Shown here one piece after another: positions 11,151 to 22,499 of a DNA stretch of 64,000 nt. Origin of the DNA: Amborella trichopoda. Its lineage: Eukaryota > Streptophyta > Magnoliopsida > Amborellales > Amborellaceae. The DNA is taken from positions 1,350,445-1,414,444 of the forward strand of contig NW_006499751.1 of the NCBI RefSeq assembly GCF_000471905.2. The letters run 5' to 3'. The notes below the pieces were generated by a model, which was given only the letters and a program-made list of their open reading frames with translations, searched no databases and was not told the origin of the DNA. Each line of letters opens with the position of its first letter. Positions within the stretch are counted from its first letter, which is position 1. Made by a program: the position numbers and the translations under genes.

Positions 11151-11238
11151 AGAGGGGTTGAGAATAGCATTTCATGGTAATTCTATCGTCTAGCAGCAAT
11201 GTCGTTGTGCCAGTCAGAGCTACTGTGCCTGCTTTACT

Positions 11239-13494
11239 GTCACGACATATTAGCTGTCATGTCAAGCTGGTTAGTATTGATAATGTCCTATAATAGTAAT
11301 TATATTGAGCTGGTTTGAGTTATCGAGCCCGTTTTACTACCATGCTGGGTCAATTATCGACTAGTTTAGTCACTCTCACTGCCTAGTCAAACTCTTCTCA
11401 TCTCAATCTTAATTCTCTCATTCTTCTTTTTGAATGTGCACGCCTGTGTATGTTTGCCCTAAGGCAAGGTGGGGTCACTTGACTCACTTGTCTTATAACA
11501 TTTGCCATATGTGTGTGATTGTAGAAACAAGAGAATACAAGCCAAGGGAAGCGATTCCAAACCAGTTTTACTACTGGGGTCCTTTCTTCGTGATCTAAGA
11601 GGGCTCCCACATGAGCCAGCCCGAGTAAGTCCCGAACCCACCTTAAATTTCTGTCTCATCAGTTGGATTACCTGCCCTTGCTCTTGAGCAAGGTTCCTGA
11701 GAGAGCGATCTCAAGTCTCAGGTTCCCCTGAAATCCGAGATGCATGCCGCCAGATCATCTGAATCCAAAGGGTGAGATTGAGGCACCTAACCAATATCAT
11801 AACAGAACATATCTTACTACATGCATTCATATCATAATAGAGGCAGGTTTATATGAAACCACAATATTTCCAAAGAATACTACATGTCATCAGGCTCATT
11901 AGCTCAAAATACATCTTCAGATTATTTTTATGGTTTTTCACAGTGAACATAGTCCACTTATAAAGGCATATCATGAGATAAAAATATCATTTGGACTAGA
12001 GACCATCTTTATAACAATCTAGGCTCATGAAAATACAACTTTTATGAAGGGCGTAACCCCAAAATTTGGGTTGAAGTTTGCCAAACTATTTGATGTTCTT
12101 GAATAAAACCCTTGTTTTCACAGCAGAAAATCCAAGATGACATACTTAGAGATAAGCGGGCATAACTCTCAAACCACAAGCAATTTTATCATAATTCCAT
12201 AACCATTTTCAAAATAGACTCATTTATCTATCACTTAAAAGTAGTTTGACCTCATTCTGATATATTTTGGTCATTGAAAATTTCTACAAAAAAAATACAT
12301 TAAATCCCTTGAATTTCATGTCACAAATCTGGCATGCTTCAGAAGACCGTAAATAACTTTTAAACCAAAAACGATATTAACAAGTGGTTTCTTCCATAAA
12401 AAAATAGACTCAATTAACTACGCTTTCACAAAATTTCATGATCTAAGGAGATATATAGGATACTCAAACAGTTTCTCAAACCGGACCCACAATTTTGGAA
12501 AACAGAGTACACTTTAGCAGGATTTGAGTAACAAGCATCCACACACATTTTCACACCCATACTCATAATTAAATCTCATATTTTGATAAGCTAAGCAAAC
12601 ATGCATCAATCGAAAGCATGAAAATGTGAAAACCGGATCTACTTACAGCACTAAATGAAACTCCAAAGTGCTCCACACAGATTTTACTCTAGATGCTAAG
12701 CTCCAAAGGATGGGTTCAAGCTCAAAGGCTTTAGGCTAGGAAAGGTCTCAAAGCTCAGTCTTAAGGCAAAAAGGGGGAGAACGTGGGTGAGAGAGAGCAG
12801 GGAGTATAGAGAGAGATCAAACCCAATGGATGGGTGTGAAGGGGGTATAAGTAAGTTTAGGTGGTAGCAACGTGCAATTGCCACATGGCATCCAAGAGGG
12901 CATGCATCAGGAGAGAGAGAATGTAATCATGGGAGACAACATCATGGGATGGAAACATGCAATTGACAAGTGGCATGCAAGAGGAGAAAGAGAGAGCAAG
13001 CATGTGAGACATCATCATTATGAGCTGAAGCATGCTTGTGCCACATGGCACTCATGCATGAAGAGAGAGAGATCATGAGAGAGAAGGAGCTCCCTAGACT
13101 ACCGTACACCACCCACGCCCAACAGCACAAACAAACACCCACGCTCCCAGCAACGAACCCATCGGCCTGCACTCACAACAGGCGTCTATATCCATTCGCG
13201 CTTGCCAGCGCGTCATAACCACTCGCGCATCATCGCGCACTCACTGCTCTCAATAGCGCACTAATTCACCTGCGCCTTACTGCGCGCACACACACCCGTG
13301 CTCTCACGCCCGTACACACACCTGCCCCCACGCGCGCTTTAACACATATCCACCCGTGCGCAGTCACCTGCTCGTGCTTAACTACGCATTGATCCGCTAG
13401 CGCTCTCCCAAGTGCCCTCGCGCCAGCTCTCTCATGTCGACGATCTGTCGATGCACTACAATAAGCCGAAAAAAAGTCCGGGTCCTTACATACG
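11239..13494 (-). mobile_element. Probable gypsy LTR in minus orientation
   Basis: On the plus strand it begins TGTCACGAC and ends GGTCCTTACA, matching both termini of the Tekay-like LTR at 54193-57111 (TGTCACGACCC ... GGTCCTTACA). The body is AT-rich sequence of the same style, with a minisatellite near the end as in that LTR. The middle is too diverged to align confidently by eye. Flanking 5-mers (TTTAC left, TACGA right) do not match, so no target duplication supports an intact insertion. Confidence 0.4.
13090..13440. repeat. Degenerate minisatellite with paired GCGC motifs
   Basis: Within CA-rich sequence, paired GCGC tetramers spaced 6-12 bp apart recur about every 25-30 bp, as in GCGCTTGCCAGCGC and GCGCATCATCGCGC. 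This parallels the short palindromes in the minisatellites of the other LTR-like repeats in the window. Confidence 0.55.
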
Positions 13495-13679
13495 ATGACC
13501 CATTTCAGTGCACGATTGTTGTCTTTTGAATAGTGTCGTAATCCACAGGTTCCAGAATCATGTTTACAACATTCGGATCGAAGAAGGTGGCAGGACCGAT
13601 ACAACGTTCATCTTAGTGCAATTTAAAACTCGAGGACGAGTTTTTCCTAACCAGGGGAGAATGATGCAGATCATTATTT
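13495..13679 (+). mobile_element. Fragment of a gypsy 3' end with polypurine tract
   Basis: The stretch contains AACTCGAGGACGAGTTTTT followed by CCAGGGGAGAATGATGCAG. A CGAGGACGAG motif just before a GGGGAGAATG polypurine tract is typical of the end of the internal region of plant Ty3/gypsy elements on the coding strand. No 3' LTR follows because a MITE-like foldback begins at 13680. Confidence 0.5.
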
Positions 13680-13986
13680 GGTTGCTACAAATTTTATTTT
13701 TACAGGTGTAGGTAGACTTTTTTATTTATTATACTAGGATCAATTTTTCAATAGGATTTTTAGGTTAATTTGAATAAGTCTTTTTATTTTAGGCAAGCGC
13801 GTTTTTTTTAGAAGTATGAAACGCACTTGCATAAAATAAGTAGACTAATTCAAATTAACTTAAAAATCCTATTGAATCTTATTTCTAAAAATTGATCATA
13901 GTAAAATAAAATAATAAAAAAGTCTACTCACACCTCTATAAATAAAATTAATAAAAATAAAAATAAAAATAAAATTTGTAGCAACC
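13680..13986. mobile_element. Foldback MITE, 307 bp, TIR GGTTGCTACAAATTTTA
   Basis: The left arm starts GGTTGCTACAAATTTTATTT and the right arm ends with its reverse complement, AAAATTTGTAGCAACC. The two arms pair over about 130 bp each with small indels, around a short loop near 13810-13825 (TTTTTTTTAGAAGTAT). It is AT-rich and has no coding capacity. I could not find a clean target duplication next to the ends. Confidence 0.75.
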
Positions 13987-14809
13987 CAATTTTGATCAGT
14001 GTTAGAGTAGAAGTAAACTAAGCTCCTAAGGGAGCATAATATACGTGTTGTTTTCCTAAAATGTATATTTGAATGGAAGCGTGAATGCTGGTGCTATAAT
14101 TGTTCTTTTTTCCTATTGAAAGTTGGAAGCCACGTGGAGAGAGAAAGGGGATGGTATGAAGGGATGAGCGTTATTTAAAATATTCAAATAAGATGATAAA
14201 TATTGACTTGGAGACCAAAGTGACTTTAATTATTAAACTATCAACTTCCTTTGGACTCGTACCACTTAGCCCGTGAAATTGACAGCAAACAAAATAAGGG
14301 AACATTTTGAACCATTTCAGGGGGGAAAAAAGTAAGGGGACGTTTTAGTTCCACATCAACGAATTTGAAGCTTAATAAGGGGACCCAAGGGGTTTGTCGC
14401 GGGCCAATTAGAAGGACAGGAGTGGGGGTACTCTATCACACCTTTTTAAATAAATTTTTTTTAAAAAATATATAGTAAAAAAAATTGGGAGCTCTATGTC
14501 ACCATATATCCAAAGAATCGGACAGTCCTTCTGGAAACCGTTCTGAATTGAGCGATTATGATTTTGATCAGCGATCTGTAAAACACTGATCTTATAGATA
14601 TCAACTTTTTGAGATTCAATTCGTGCCCTGAAGATGACCAAATGTTTACGGTCCATTTGATACACTCCTATTTCAAGTTTTTAGAATTTGAAAATTACTT
14701 TCTAGAAAAAACTGTTTTAGAAATCAATAATTACTTTTTAGAAAAAAAATTTCAGAATCAAAGATACCTTGCAAATTTACAAACAAAAAATAGTCACCCT
14801 AAGTGGGTA
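13987..14809. other. No recognised feature
   Basis: AT-rich noncoding sequence. The minus-strand 85-codon frame at 14665-14408 has no recognisable motif. Confidence 0.3.
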
Positions 14810-15080
14810 TTTTCCCCATAGGAGCCAATAAAGAATATAAAAAAGTATTTGATAAAATAAAATGACTAAAATATTTTTGAAAACTTGAATTTTGGTCATT
14901 TTATTTATCAGATGTATTGTTTAGGTGTGCCCCATTGAGATGATGATACATACCAAATTTCATATTCATATAATTTATAAAATAAAAACTAAAAATAAAA
15001 TGCTCTCATATTTTAGATCTAGGTCAAACAATCAATGCCTTATTTGATCGATGGGAAGTATAGAACTTCTATACATCAGA
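14810..15080. repeat. Dispersed repeat with internal inverted repeat (copy 1)
   Basis: GATAAAATAAAATGACTAAAAT is mirrored by ATTTTGGTCATTTTATTTATC. The block from AGGTGTGCCCCATTGAGATG to about 15080 aligns with 46970-47140 (AGGTGCACCCTAATGAGAAG, then ACATACCAAATT and ACTAAAAATAAAAT). It is a partial copy of the foldback element at 46681-47159. Confidence 0.6.
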
Positions 15081-15580
15081 TAAATATAAAAACCTTACCC
15101 TAATGAATATATCCAAAGATGGCATACGTCCAAGTCGAATTACCTACCTACAATCTATCTCATATCTCTTGTGACTTAATACACCACCTACCTTTTCTGA
15201 TAATGTAGTTTCTCATTGGTAAGTTGCATCTATTATTAATAAAATTTTTAATTTTGGCAAAAAAAAAAAAAAAATTCACCTCCTATCTACATTACAAGAT
15301 AAGAGTATGTTGGTAAGATTTGAGTATATATTGAGTTGGCTTTCCCCTCTCTACATGGGCATCCTCCTATCCATTTATTGGATTTATCCCATTCTCAGAA
15401 CTCAAAAACTCTCTCTTAATGTGGTTGGACTTCTTTTTATGCTATTTCTCTCTCTATTTTTTTTATTGGTCTTTCTTCCATCTATTTCATTCTTTTAAAT
15501 TCTTTGATCTGAGAAAGTACTCAAATAGCTTTTTGGATCCCTGCTGCTACGCTTTAGCAATTGATTGCTGGTTGGGCAAG
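15081..15580 (+). promoter_or_regulatory. Upstream region and probable 5' UTR exon of the protease gene
   Basis: This stretch has no long meaningful ORF. It contains an A15-type run at about 15260 and pyrimidine-rich sequence from 15400. It ends in a strong donor, GGGCAAG|GTACGT at 15580/15581. A transcript start is presumably within 15280-15450 but cannot be fixed. Confidence 0.35.
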
Positions 15581-15960
15581 GTACGTATCTGGGTCTCGTT
15601 TGATGCTTAAGCTCTTTTTCTTTCTCTCCTCAAAGTCCCATTGCTCTAACATATGTTTTGGGTCATCCCCCATTGAAGTGTTCGTACATATCATCTTGCT
15701 GTTTTTTTCTTGTTGGGTTTCTTTGGATACTTGTTGCTTCATTCTTTTTATTGATTGATACTGGTTTTTTACCAAGATATATTCATTGATATTAATTTGG
15801 GAGGGTGTTGATTTCTGTCAAAGCACATATTTCATGGGTCAATTGGTTACTATTGGATATGTGTTGAAGATGGTGAGCCACGCTTCTGAGATGGATTTGG
15901 TTTTGATAGGTTTGATGGTATGTTATTGAAGGTTGGAGCTTTTGGGTCTGATTTCCTTAG
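15581..15960 (+). other. Probable 5' UTR intron of the protease gene
   Basis: The donor is CAAG|GTACGT and the best acceptor GATTTCCTTAG|AGAAATCG, nine bases before the start codon. The stretch is T-rich, as plant introns are. An alternative acceptor is TTTTGATAG at 15909. Confidence 0.4.
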
Positions 15961-15968
15961 AGAAATCG

Positions 15969-18880
15969 ATGGGGAAAAAGCTCAAAAAGAGGACTAGACA
16001 TGGGTCTGGGCATAAGGATAATAGGCCCTCAGCTGTTTCACCTCTAATGGAGAATCATGTGAACCAGAAATCCAAATTGGTTGAAGAGAATACCCATGTT
16101 TCAAGTTCCAAATTGGTTGAAGAGAATACCCAAGTTTCAAGTGGAAACCTCTGTAGACATGCTAACAAGGCTGTTAATTTCTCGGCCCTCTCATCGAAAA
16201 ATAGAAGATTAGGTGTAATTAGGTGTGAAGATTGTTCTAAGGATAGTGAGAGGAAGGAGAGGAAAGGAAAAGGTAAACAGGGTAGAAATAAAGGACTTTA
16301 TGGGGAGAATTCAGACTCCAATAGTGTTTGGGTTTGTTTGGCTTGTGGGCATATGGCTTGTGGAGGTGAAACCACTGATTTCAAGCCTCACCACCATGCT
16401 TTTATGCATTGGAAATATTTACGTCATCCTTATGCTCTTCAAAGAGAGAATCCTTTCTTGTGCTGGTGCTTTAATTGCAATAGGTTGATCACAGTTGATA
16501 TAAGTGGGGAGAGAGAGATTCTAGGGGATGATAAAGAGAGGGATGAGGACAAGGGAAACAGTAGCGATCTACTGAAAGCTTTGAAACTCATCAATGATAT
16601 GAAACCAAAAGGTTCAAGGTTAGATGTTGAGGATGTCTGGTTTGGTAACAATGTCGGAGCAGCAACCCAACTAGAAAGCAGCAATTCAGCATTACTGGAC
16701 ACGAGGAAAGAGTGTGACATTAGAAGTGGTTATGTTGTTAAAGGGTTGCAAAACCTTGGAAACACCTGTTTCTTCAATTCGGTTTTGCAGAATCTTCTTG
16801 CACTTGGTTCCTTGAGGGATCATTTCTTGAATATGAACCATTTTAATGGAGGCCCATTGAGCTCTGCCCTGAAGAAGCTTTTTTGTGAGACTTGTTTTGA
16901 TCCCTCTGAAAAAGGAGGCCCCAAGGAGTCAAAAAATTGGGGTCAAACTCATGGAATTTTAAACCCCAAATCACTTTTTGGTAACATATGCTCAAAGGCT
17001 CCTCAGTTTCGGGGATATCAGCAGCAAGATAGTCATGAATTACTTCGGTGCTTGCTCGATGCTCTTTCCACTGAAGACTTGGTTTCGAAAAAATCAGCTG
17101 CTAAATCTAACAGTGGAGAAGATGAGGAGAATGGTCCTTTGAATGTGGATGTATCATTTGTGGATGGAATCTTTGGGGGCCGACTCTCTAGTACTTTGTG
17201 CTGCTCGGAATGTGGTCGCTCGTCTACAGTTTATGAGCCTTTCTTGGACCTTTCTCTGCCAGTTCCTGCTAAGAAACCAACTAAGAAAGCACCGATTGCT
17301 CGACCAAAGAAACTGGCACTGGGGAGGCCTGGAAAAGCTTCATTAAAGGAATCTAGGAAGGGTCGAAGGGACCAAGAGAAAGGAAACTCTTTTATTGGGC
17401 CAATTTGGAATCCATCTGCAGGAATTGGTTTATCATCTGAATGTAGTGAAGGCTCTTCAGTTCCTTCTAATCCAGTCGTGAAAGAGGAAGAAACGGTAGC
17501 TCCAGAGGAGAGCGTTCGTTGGCTGGATTATATTGAAGATCCAAAGGAAGACTCTTCATGTGTCAATGCTCCAGAGGAGAGCTTTTGTTGGCTGGATTAT
17601 ATTAAAGATCCAAAGGACGGCTCTTCATGTCTCGATGCCTCAGAAAGTAAGCCAAAATGCTCGTTTTCTCATTGTGATGGCGACACAACAAAGAGAAATC
17701 CTGAGACTGGGTTGGTCGTTGATAATAGGGACACTTCTTCTTACTCCGCCGAACCCAAGCATGAAGACCCAAAGGATTCATCACTTGAAAAATCTGAAAC
17801 CAACAGTTGTCTCCCTAATGGTGAGCCCAAAATTGGATGCGATTCATCTGGTGATGATAATGAATTCATAGATGATGGCGAGCCATTGGTAATTGGGGAT
17901 TCTGAGGTTTTGTTGCTTCCTTACAAGGAAATGGATTCCACTGAGGAAGGGATTCTAAGTGATCCACAGGAACCTGATACTCTTCTTAATGGTTATGGTT
18001 TGAATGGGGATTCCTCATCTGTTGTTCTTGGATGTGAGAAAGGGGCAGATGAATTTGATGGTCTTGGCGACTTGTTTAATGAACCAGAGATTGTTTCTGA
18101 TCCCAAAAAGGAACCAGGTTCAGGAGGTAATAACATGCAGTTTATTGATGAATTTGTAACACAAGATTTATCAGAGACTGAGTTTAACCAGGAGGAAGTT
18201 GACAATACCGATGCTCCTGTTTCAGTTGAGATTTGCTTAGCAGATTTCACAAAACCAGAGCTTCTTACTGGAGTGCACGGTTTCAATTGTGAGGGCTGCT
18301 CCAAAGCTTTAAATCATAATAACAATAGGGAAACCAAGGTTTTGGAAGATCAGGTTAATGGGGCAAATGGTTCAGAAAGCATGGAATCTGAAGCCTCTCT
18401 TGATGCATTGGAAACCCAAAAATCCCGACTGATTAATGGGTCGAAAGGTTCACTGCCTTTTGAGCCAGAAGAGTCATCAATTAACAGAAGGTTACCTGCT
18501 GATGTATCAGACTGTTCTTCAAATTTAGATAAACGTGGTTGCAATGAGAGCTTTTGTGCTCAAAACTGTGATGATCTATGCAGTTCTGGCTGTGATTCTG
18601 CAAGCTCCCGAGGTAGTGATGGTTGCAATCTGGCTGAAAAATCAAAACGCGAAAAATATATGTTGTCAGGAAGAACAAAGAATGCAGAAAAAAGAAAAGA
18701 TGGCCAAATGGAGTGTTTTAAGAGGGATGGGACCAAAAGGTTCCTTATTAGTAAGGCACCTCCTGTTTTAACAATTCATTTGAAGAGGTTCAGTCAAGAT
18801 GCTCGTGGCCGCTTAAGTAAACTGAATGGTCATGTCAACTTCAGAGAAATGCTTGAACTTAGGCCTTATATGGACCGGAG
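15969..18880 (+). CDS. UBP2: Ubiquitin-specific protease, UBP1/UBP2 type, exon 1
   Basis: This exon encodes residues 1-970 of a deubiquitinating enzyme that cleaves ubiquitin from conjugates with a catalytic Cys-His-Asp triad. The start is the ATG giving MGKKLKKRTRHGSG; open sequence upstream has no ATG. A ZnF-UBP domain lies at about residues 62-170 (C-R-H ... IRCEDCSK ... CLACGHMACGG ... H-H-H). The Cys box GLQNLGNTCFFNSVLQNLL places the nucleophile at Cys267, the QQDSHELL box is near residue 356, and metal-binding CxxC pairs are C412/C415 and NCEGC near 774. An acidic insert of several hundred residues separates the catalytic halves, and HLKRFSQDARGRLSKL lies near the exon end. Exon 1 stops at CGGAG|GTAGTT in phase 2. 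Plant UBP1 and UBP2 share this ZnF plus split USP layout, and I cannot say which of the two is the orthologue. Two in-frame tandem duplications (16071-16142, 17499-17636) are unusual. Confidence 0.93.
16071..16142 (+). repeat. In-frame 36-bp coding duplication in the protease gene
   Basis: Two consecutive 36-bp copies (16071-16106, 16107-16142) encode SKLVEENTHVSS and SKLVEENTQVSS. They differ at one base. They lie in the N-terminal linker before the ZnF-UBP domain, so length change there is likely tolerated. Confidence 0.9.
17499..17636 (+). repeat. In-frame 69-bp coding duplication in the protease gene
   Basis: Two adjacent 69-bp copies (17499-17567 and 17568-17636) encode the 23-residue units APEESVRWLDYIEDPKEDSS(CVN) and APEESFCWLDYIKDPKDGSS(CLD). 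They fall in the acidic insert between the catalytic boxes. The copies differ at about ten bases, so the event is older than the 242-bp duplication in the intron. Confidence 0.9.
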
Positions 18881-20400
18881 GTAGTTCTTGACATTCTTTG
18901 GGATTCTGGCTCTTCTTTGCTGTTAGTTTCTATTATCATGCGGTTATCTATTTGGATTTCTATTATGTTTCAACGCTTGCTTTTCTCAAATAATCTCTGA
19001 AATGTGATTGGTACCAGGAATTCTTCTTCTAGAGCTTGGATGGATAATTCTAGTTAAACAGTACAGAGAAAGATTTGGCTATCTTATAAGCACTTAAATG
19101 AATACATGCATAATACATATAAATAAGCTTGTGTGTGTGTGTGTGCATGCGTGTGTGCGAGTGTTTATCGTGGTGTATGGGTGCGTGTGTGTGCTTGTGG
19201 CCACAGGCATATATGGGTGGTTGTGGTTTTCGATGCATGTGCATATGATGTAAGTGGGCTTCTTGTTGTTATTTGAGCATGTATATGCCAGGATTTGTGT
19301 TAGTGCTTCTACTCTTAAGCCTTAGCATTTAATAACAATATATATATAATAGTTAAGGTTATGTCCACATCAATACCTTGGAATGGATATTTTTGAAGAT
19401 GTACCCGCTTTGGGTTATTTCCAAGCTATGAGTCTACTTCATGAGCTTTTTACCACAATAATATTTATTTCTCAAAAGACATAATCAAAGAAAGATTTAT
19501 GTGTGCTATGTGGTTTTTTGGAGGAACACTATACTTCAGCCTGAGTAATAGAATAAGATGTTCTGTCCATAGTGGGGCTGGATGGTGGAAATTATCGTTT
19601 GATGTGTAGTAGTACATATGTGACTTTTTTGCATGATAGTGTTTATAGTTATATACTTACATATATGTAACACACAAGTATCACATCAATACTATGATGC
19701 TTTATCCATTTATTAGGTGCTTTGCAAATGCTTGTTTCCATGTTGCAACCATTATGTACAATTTGTATAAAATTGGAGACAATCCTAACCGGTGTGTAGT
19801 GCAATTTGTATAAAATTGGATTCAAAAGTGTCCTCCTTGGGACAGGAGGAGGTTATGGTGATCAAAACTACCCTAGAGAGGGAGATCTAGTGCTGAGAAG
19901 ATTAGGTTTTGAGACTCCATCTTTGGTGGGGGTCTGCCACTCTGCTTGCCTTGCACCAAGCACATTTGGAAGATAGTTGTTGGAATCGAGATTAGATCCT
20001 GGATCAGGATGAGGACCTCAAGATCGTGACAAGAAGGAAGCTTCTTATGGTAAGGATCACAGTTTGTACAACCTGAAATCCTGGGATCTCATTCCCAATA
20101 TGTGGAGCTTGATCAAACTTCGGACCGAGCTCCATCTGGTCCAAACTAAATGTCCCTGTGGGCAATTAACAAGTATAGTAGTGTAATATGTTGTACTTAT
20201 ACTACCACATTGCTTTACAATATTGTAATGCTATCTTATACTATTATACTAAGCTGTATACTATTTTCTTCTATATTGTGGTATATGCGACTATATTTAA
20301 GTCAACTATATACAACTATGTTATACTATACTATACTATGCTATATGCTACACTATTTAAATCTACTATATATGTGATACTGTGTGCTCCTATTTTGGTG
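18881..20400. other. 5' part of the giant intron, simple repeats only
   Basis: A (GT)n-rich tract lies at about 19131-19195, and a TATAC/TACTA-rich tract at about 20165-20375. A 19-bp word (CAATTTGTATAAAATTGGA) occurs twice, at about 19758 and 19801. No gene or recognisable transposon coding sequence was seen. Confidence 0.5.
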
Positions 20401-22430
20401 GCCATCATGCAGTGGTTGAAGAGATGGGCGATTATCTCTTGATTTGTATTGCATATGGTGCATCTGTTCTTTAGAGGGATACCCCTTCTCTGAATATGGT
20501 CAAGAATGACACCCTTAGTTAGAAATGTCTAACCAGTGATGGCTTGAATTTTGCGAGGTGTGGGGCTAAACCATGCATTGAGGCAATGTTTAAGCTGTGG
20601 TCAACATGATTGAAGTTATTGAAGATTGTCCCAATCAAGAAAATACCTATGGGTGAGGGGCACCAGACCAGCTTGTCTCGGCCACCTCTATGAATGTCCC
20701 AAGCCTTGAGAAGGTTCAGCAGGGACTGCAATTCCGTTGTCGCTTAAGTCATGAGGATTCCTCCTAAAACTAGGAGACAAAAATAGTTTGGCCCCCAGTT
20801 TCTTTTTTATGTGCTTGAGACAGGCTTTCTGGTTTGATTCTATGAGAAAAACATAGAGAAGGTGCGTTCAATAATTTTGTTCCCCTCCCAAAGGTTCTTC
20901 TAGAATCTGACCCTATCACCAGTTCTCAATTGGAATTGAATCTAGGATGAGAGATCGAGGTATGTTCCCGCAATGCGTTTCCGGGCTCTAGAGGCACGAG
21001 CATTGGCTGACCCTTGTGGAGCCAGTGCCTGAGTCATCGGAATCATAACTATATTTATTCACCTAGTGCCATAGATGACTTTCTTGAGTGTTGTACTGCC
21101 ACCACCATCTGACAAGGAGTGTCGTATTGCATTCCTAGATGCTTCTAATATGTAAACCCCTTAGCCTTTTAGCTTAGCAAATGGTCTCTTATCAAACTAG
21201 AAGTAATTTGCATGCTTTGCCTACAACACTCCTTAGGAAGTCCCTATGAAGTGCTCCAATTTGACGTCTTGAACACTGGGATATTGACGTCTTGAACACT
21301 GGGATATTTTGAGAGTGGATTCGATCAACATTATACATCCTCATGACAAAAAGGAGGTTGTGCTTCCAAAGCCACCAATCTGTGATCAAATCGCTTGACC
21401 ACCTCGTCCCATTGATGCGTCCTAGTTTTACTATGTATGAAGGAAAACCTAGGTATTTGTTGGTTAGAGTGTCAGTCCCACAATCCTTGGTTAGGACTTG
21501 GATGTTAATGTGCAGCATAGAGCTACCCCAGTTAACTTGGTTTTCACCATGTTAACTATGTGGCAAGTAGCCAGTTCGAATCACCTAAGGAACAGCCTTT
21601 CGTCGCAAAAGACAAGATTGTCATGCACGTATTGAAGATGGCTAATCAGAGTCTAGATGTGGAGAAACCTTTGACCAAGCATGATTGCATAGATTGGATA
21701 ACGATCTATTGAAAATCTCACTTGTCATAGGGAAAAGGAAAGGGTATAGGTGGTCTCCTTTGCCTAGACTTCTTGAGGAGGGGAAGGAAAGTGGGAAAAC
21801 CGTTGATTAGGATGGCTAAGTGGGGGAAGGATATGTACCCTTTGATCCAACCTCTTCATTTGTTGTCGAAACCCATTAAACTGATCACTTGGTTAAGGAG
21901 TTCCCAATCTACATGGTATGCCTTCCATGTGTAACTTAAGGATGAGGCCAAGGATGTTGCCTTGATGCCTGGATGCAGTCATGGACTTTTAGGGCCCCAT
22001 CCAGAATTTGGTGTTCTAAGGCAACTTGGTTCAAGACCTATCACAAGCGTGCCTGCCTAGGCGGGTGGCCAGTGCCCAGCCTTGGGCCCGCCCAGGCCTG
22101 TGCCCCACCTAGGGGAGGATATATTTTACTTTATTTTGTTCTATTGAGGGTTTTTAAAACATAAAGGCTTTTAAGGATGGGTTATAGGTTCATTTGAAAT
22201 ATAATCCAACAAGAACCCATTTTAGAGAGAAAGAAACTTAAAAAAAAATTAAATTTTATGATTTTCATTGGATCGAAGTGTTTCTCAAAGTTACGAAAAA
22301 CGGATTCAGACCTCACCCAGGTAGATTAGATTTAGTTTTGGAGTTTTATAATCTTATTATAGGGTGTTTTTTATTACTTCTGCTCTTGAAAATATCTCAG
22401 AGGTGGGAGTTTGGAGTTCAAGCAATCAAA

Positions 22431-22487
22431 GTAAGTGCAAAAATTTATTTTAAGATTGCTTGCTTTATTTTGAGATATCTTCTTTAG
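22431..22487 (+). other. Possible 57-bp intron before the BED fingers
   Basis: AA|GTAAGT at 22431 and TATCTTCTTTAG|GATC at 22487 flank a T-rich stretch just before the BED-encoding frame. At 57 bp it would be short for a plant intron. Confidence 0.25.
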
Positions 22488-22499
22488 GATCTAGTCGAA

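Larger units (their letters stand above)
8640..11160 (+). mobile_element. LTR-like repeat, copy A (family shared with 49170-60350)
   Basis: This stretch aligns along most of its length with 49170-49325 joined to 57117-60350. Shared landmarks include CCAAGTTTCRTCRCAATY (8737; 57160), CGTGTTCGTCTCATTAAGACG versus CGTTCGTCTCGTCGACC (9121; 57534), ATCATGGTTC-AAA (9605; 57905) and CATCCACCCATGT (9884; 58179). A TATA box, an AATAAA and a CT-rich minisatellite then follow in the same order in both copies. The layout (unique U3-like part, TATA, polyadenylation signal, pyrimidine-rich tail) is that of a plus-oriented gypsy LTR. Exact ends are not resolved, and the 120-codon plus frame at 9039-9401 is not supported as a gene. 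Confidence 0.55.

Noticed and set aside
10000..11193. Leucine/serine-rich plus-strand frames in the CT-rich tract
   Set aside because: Low-complexity translation of CT-rich sequence; no start context, no domain, no similarity.
15933..15968. Upstream extension of the ubiquitin protease by 12 codons
   Set aside because: The extension begins at TTG, not ATG. The ATG at 15969 gives MGKKLKK, the expected type of N-terminus, and a likely splice acceptor lies at 15960.
21540..21600. Possible tRNA-like T-loop (CCAGTTCGAATCACC)
   Set aside because: No matching acceptor, D or anticodon stem nearby; the sequence lies within L1 reverse transcriptase.
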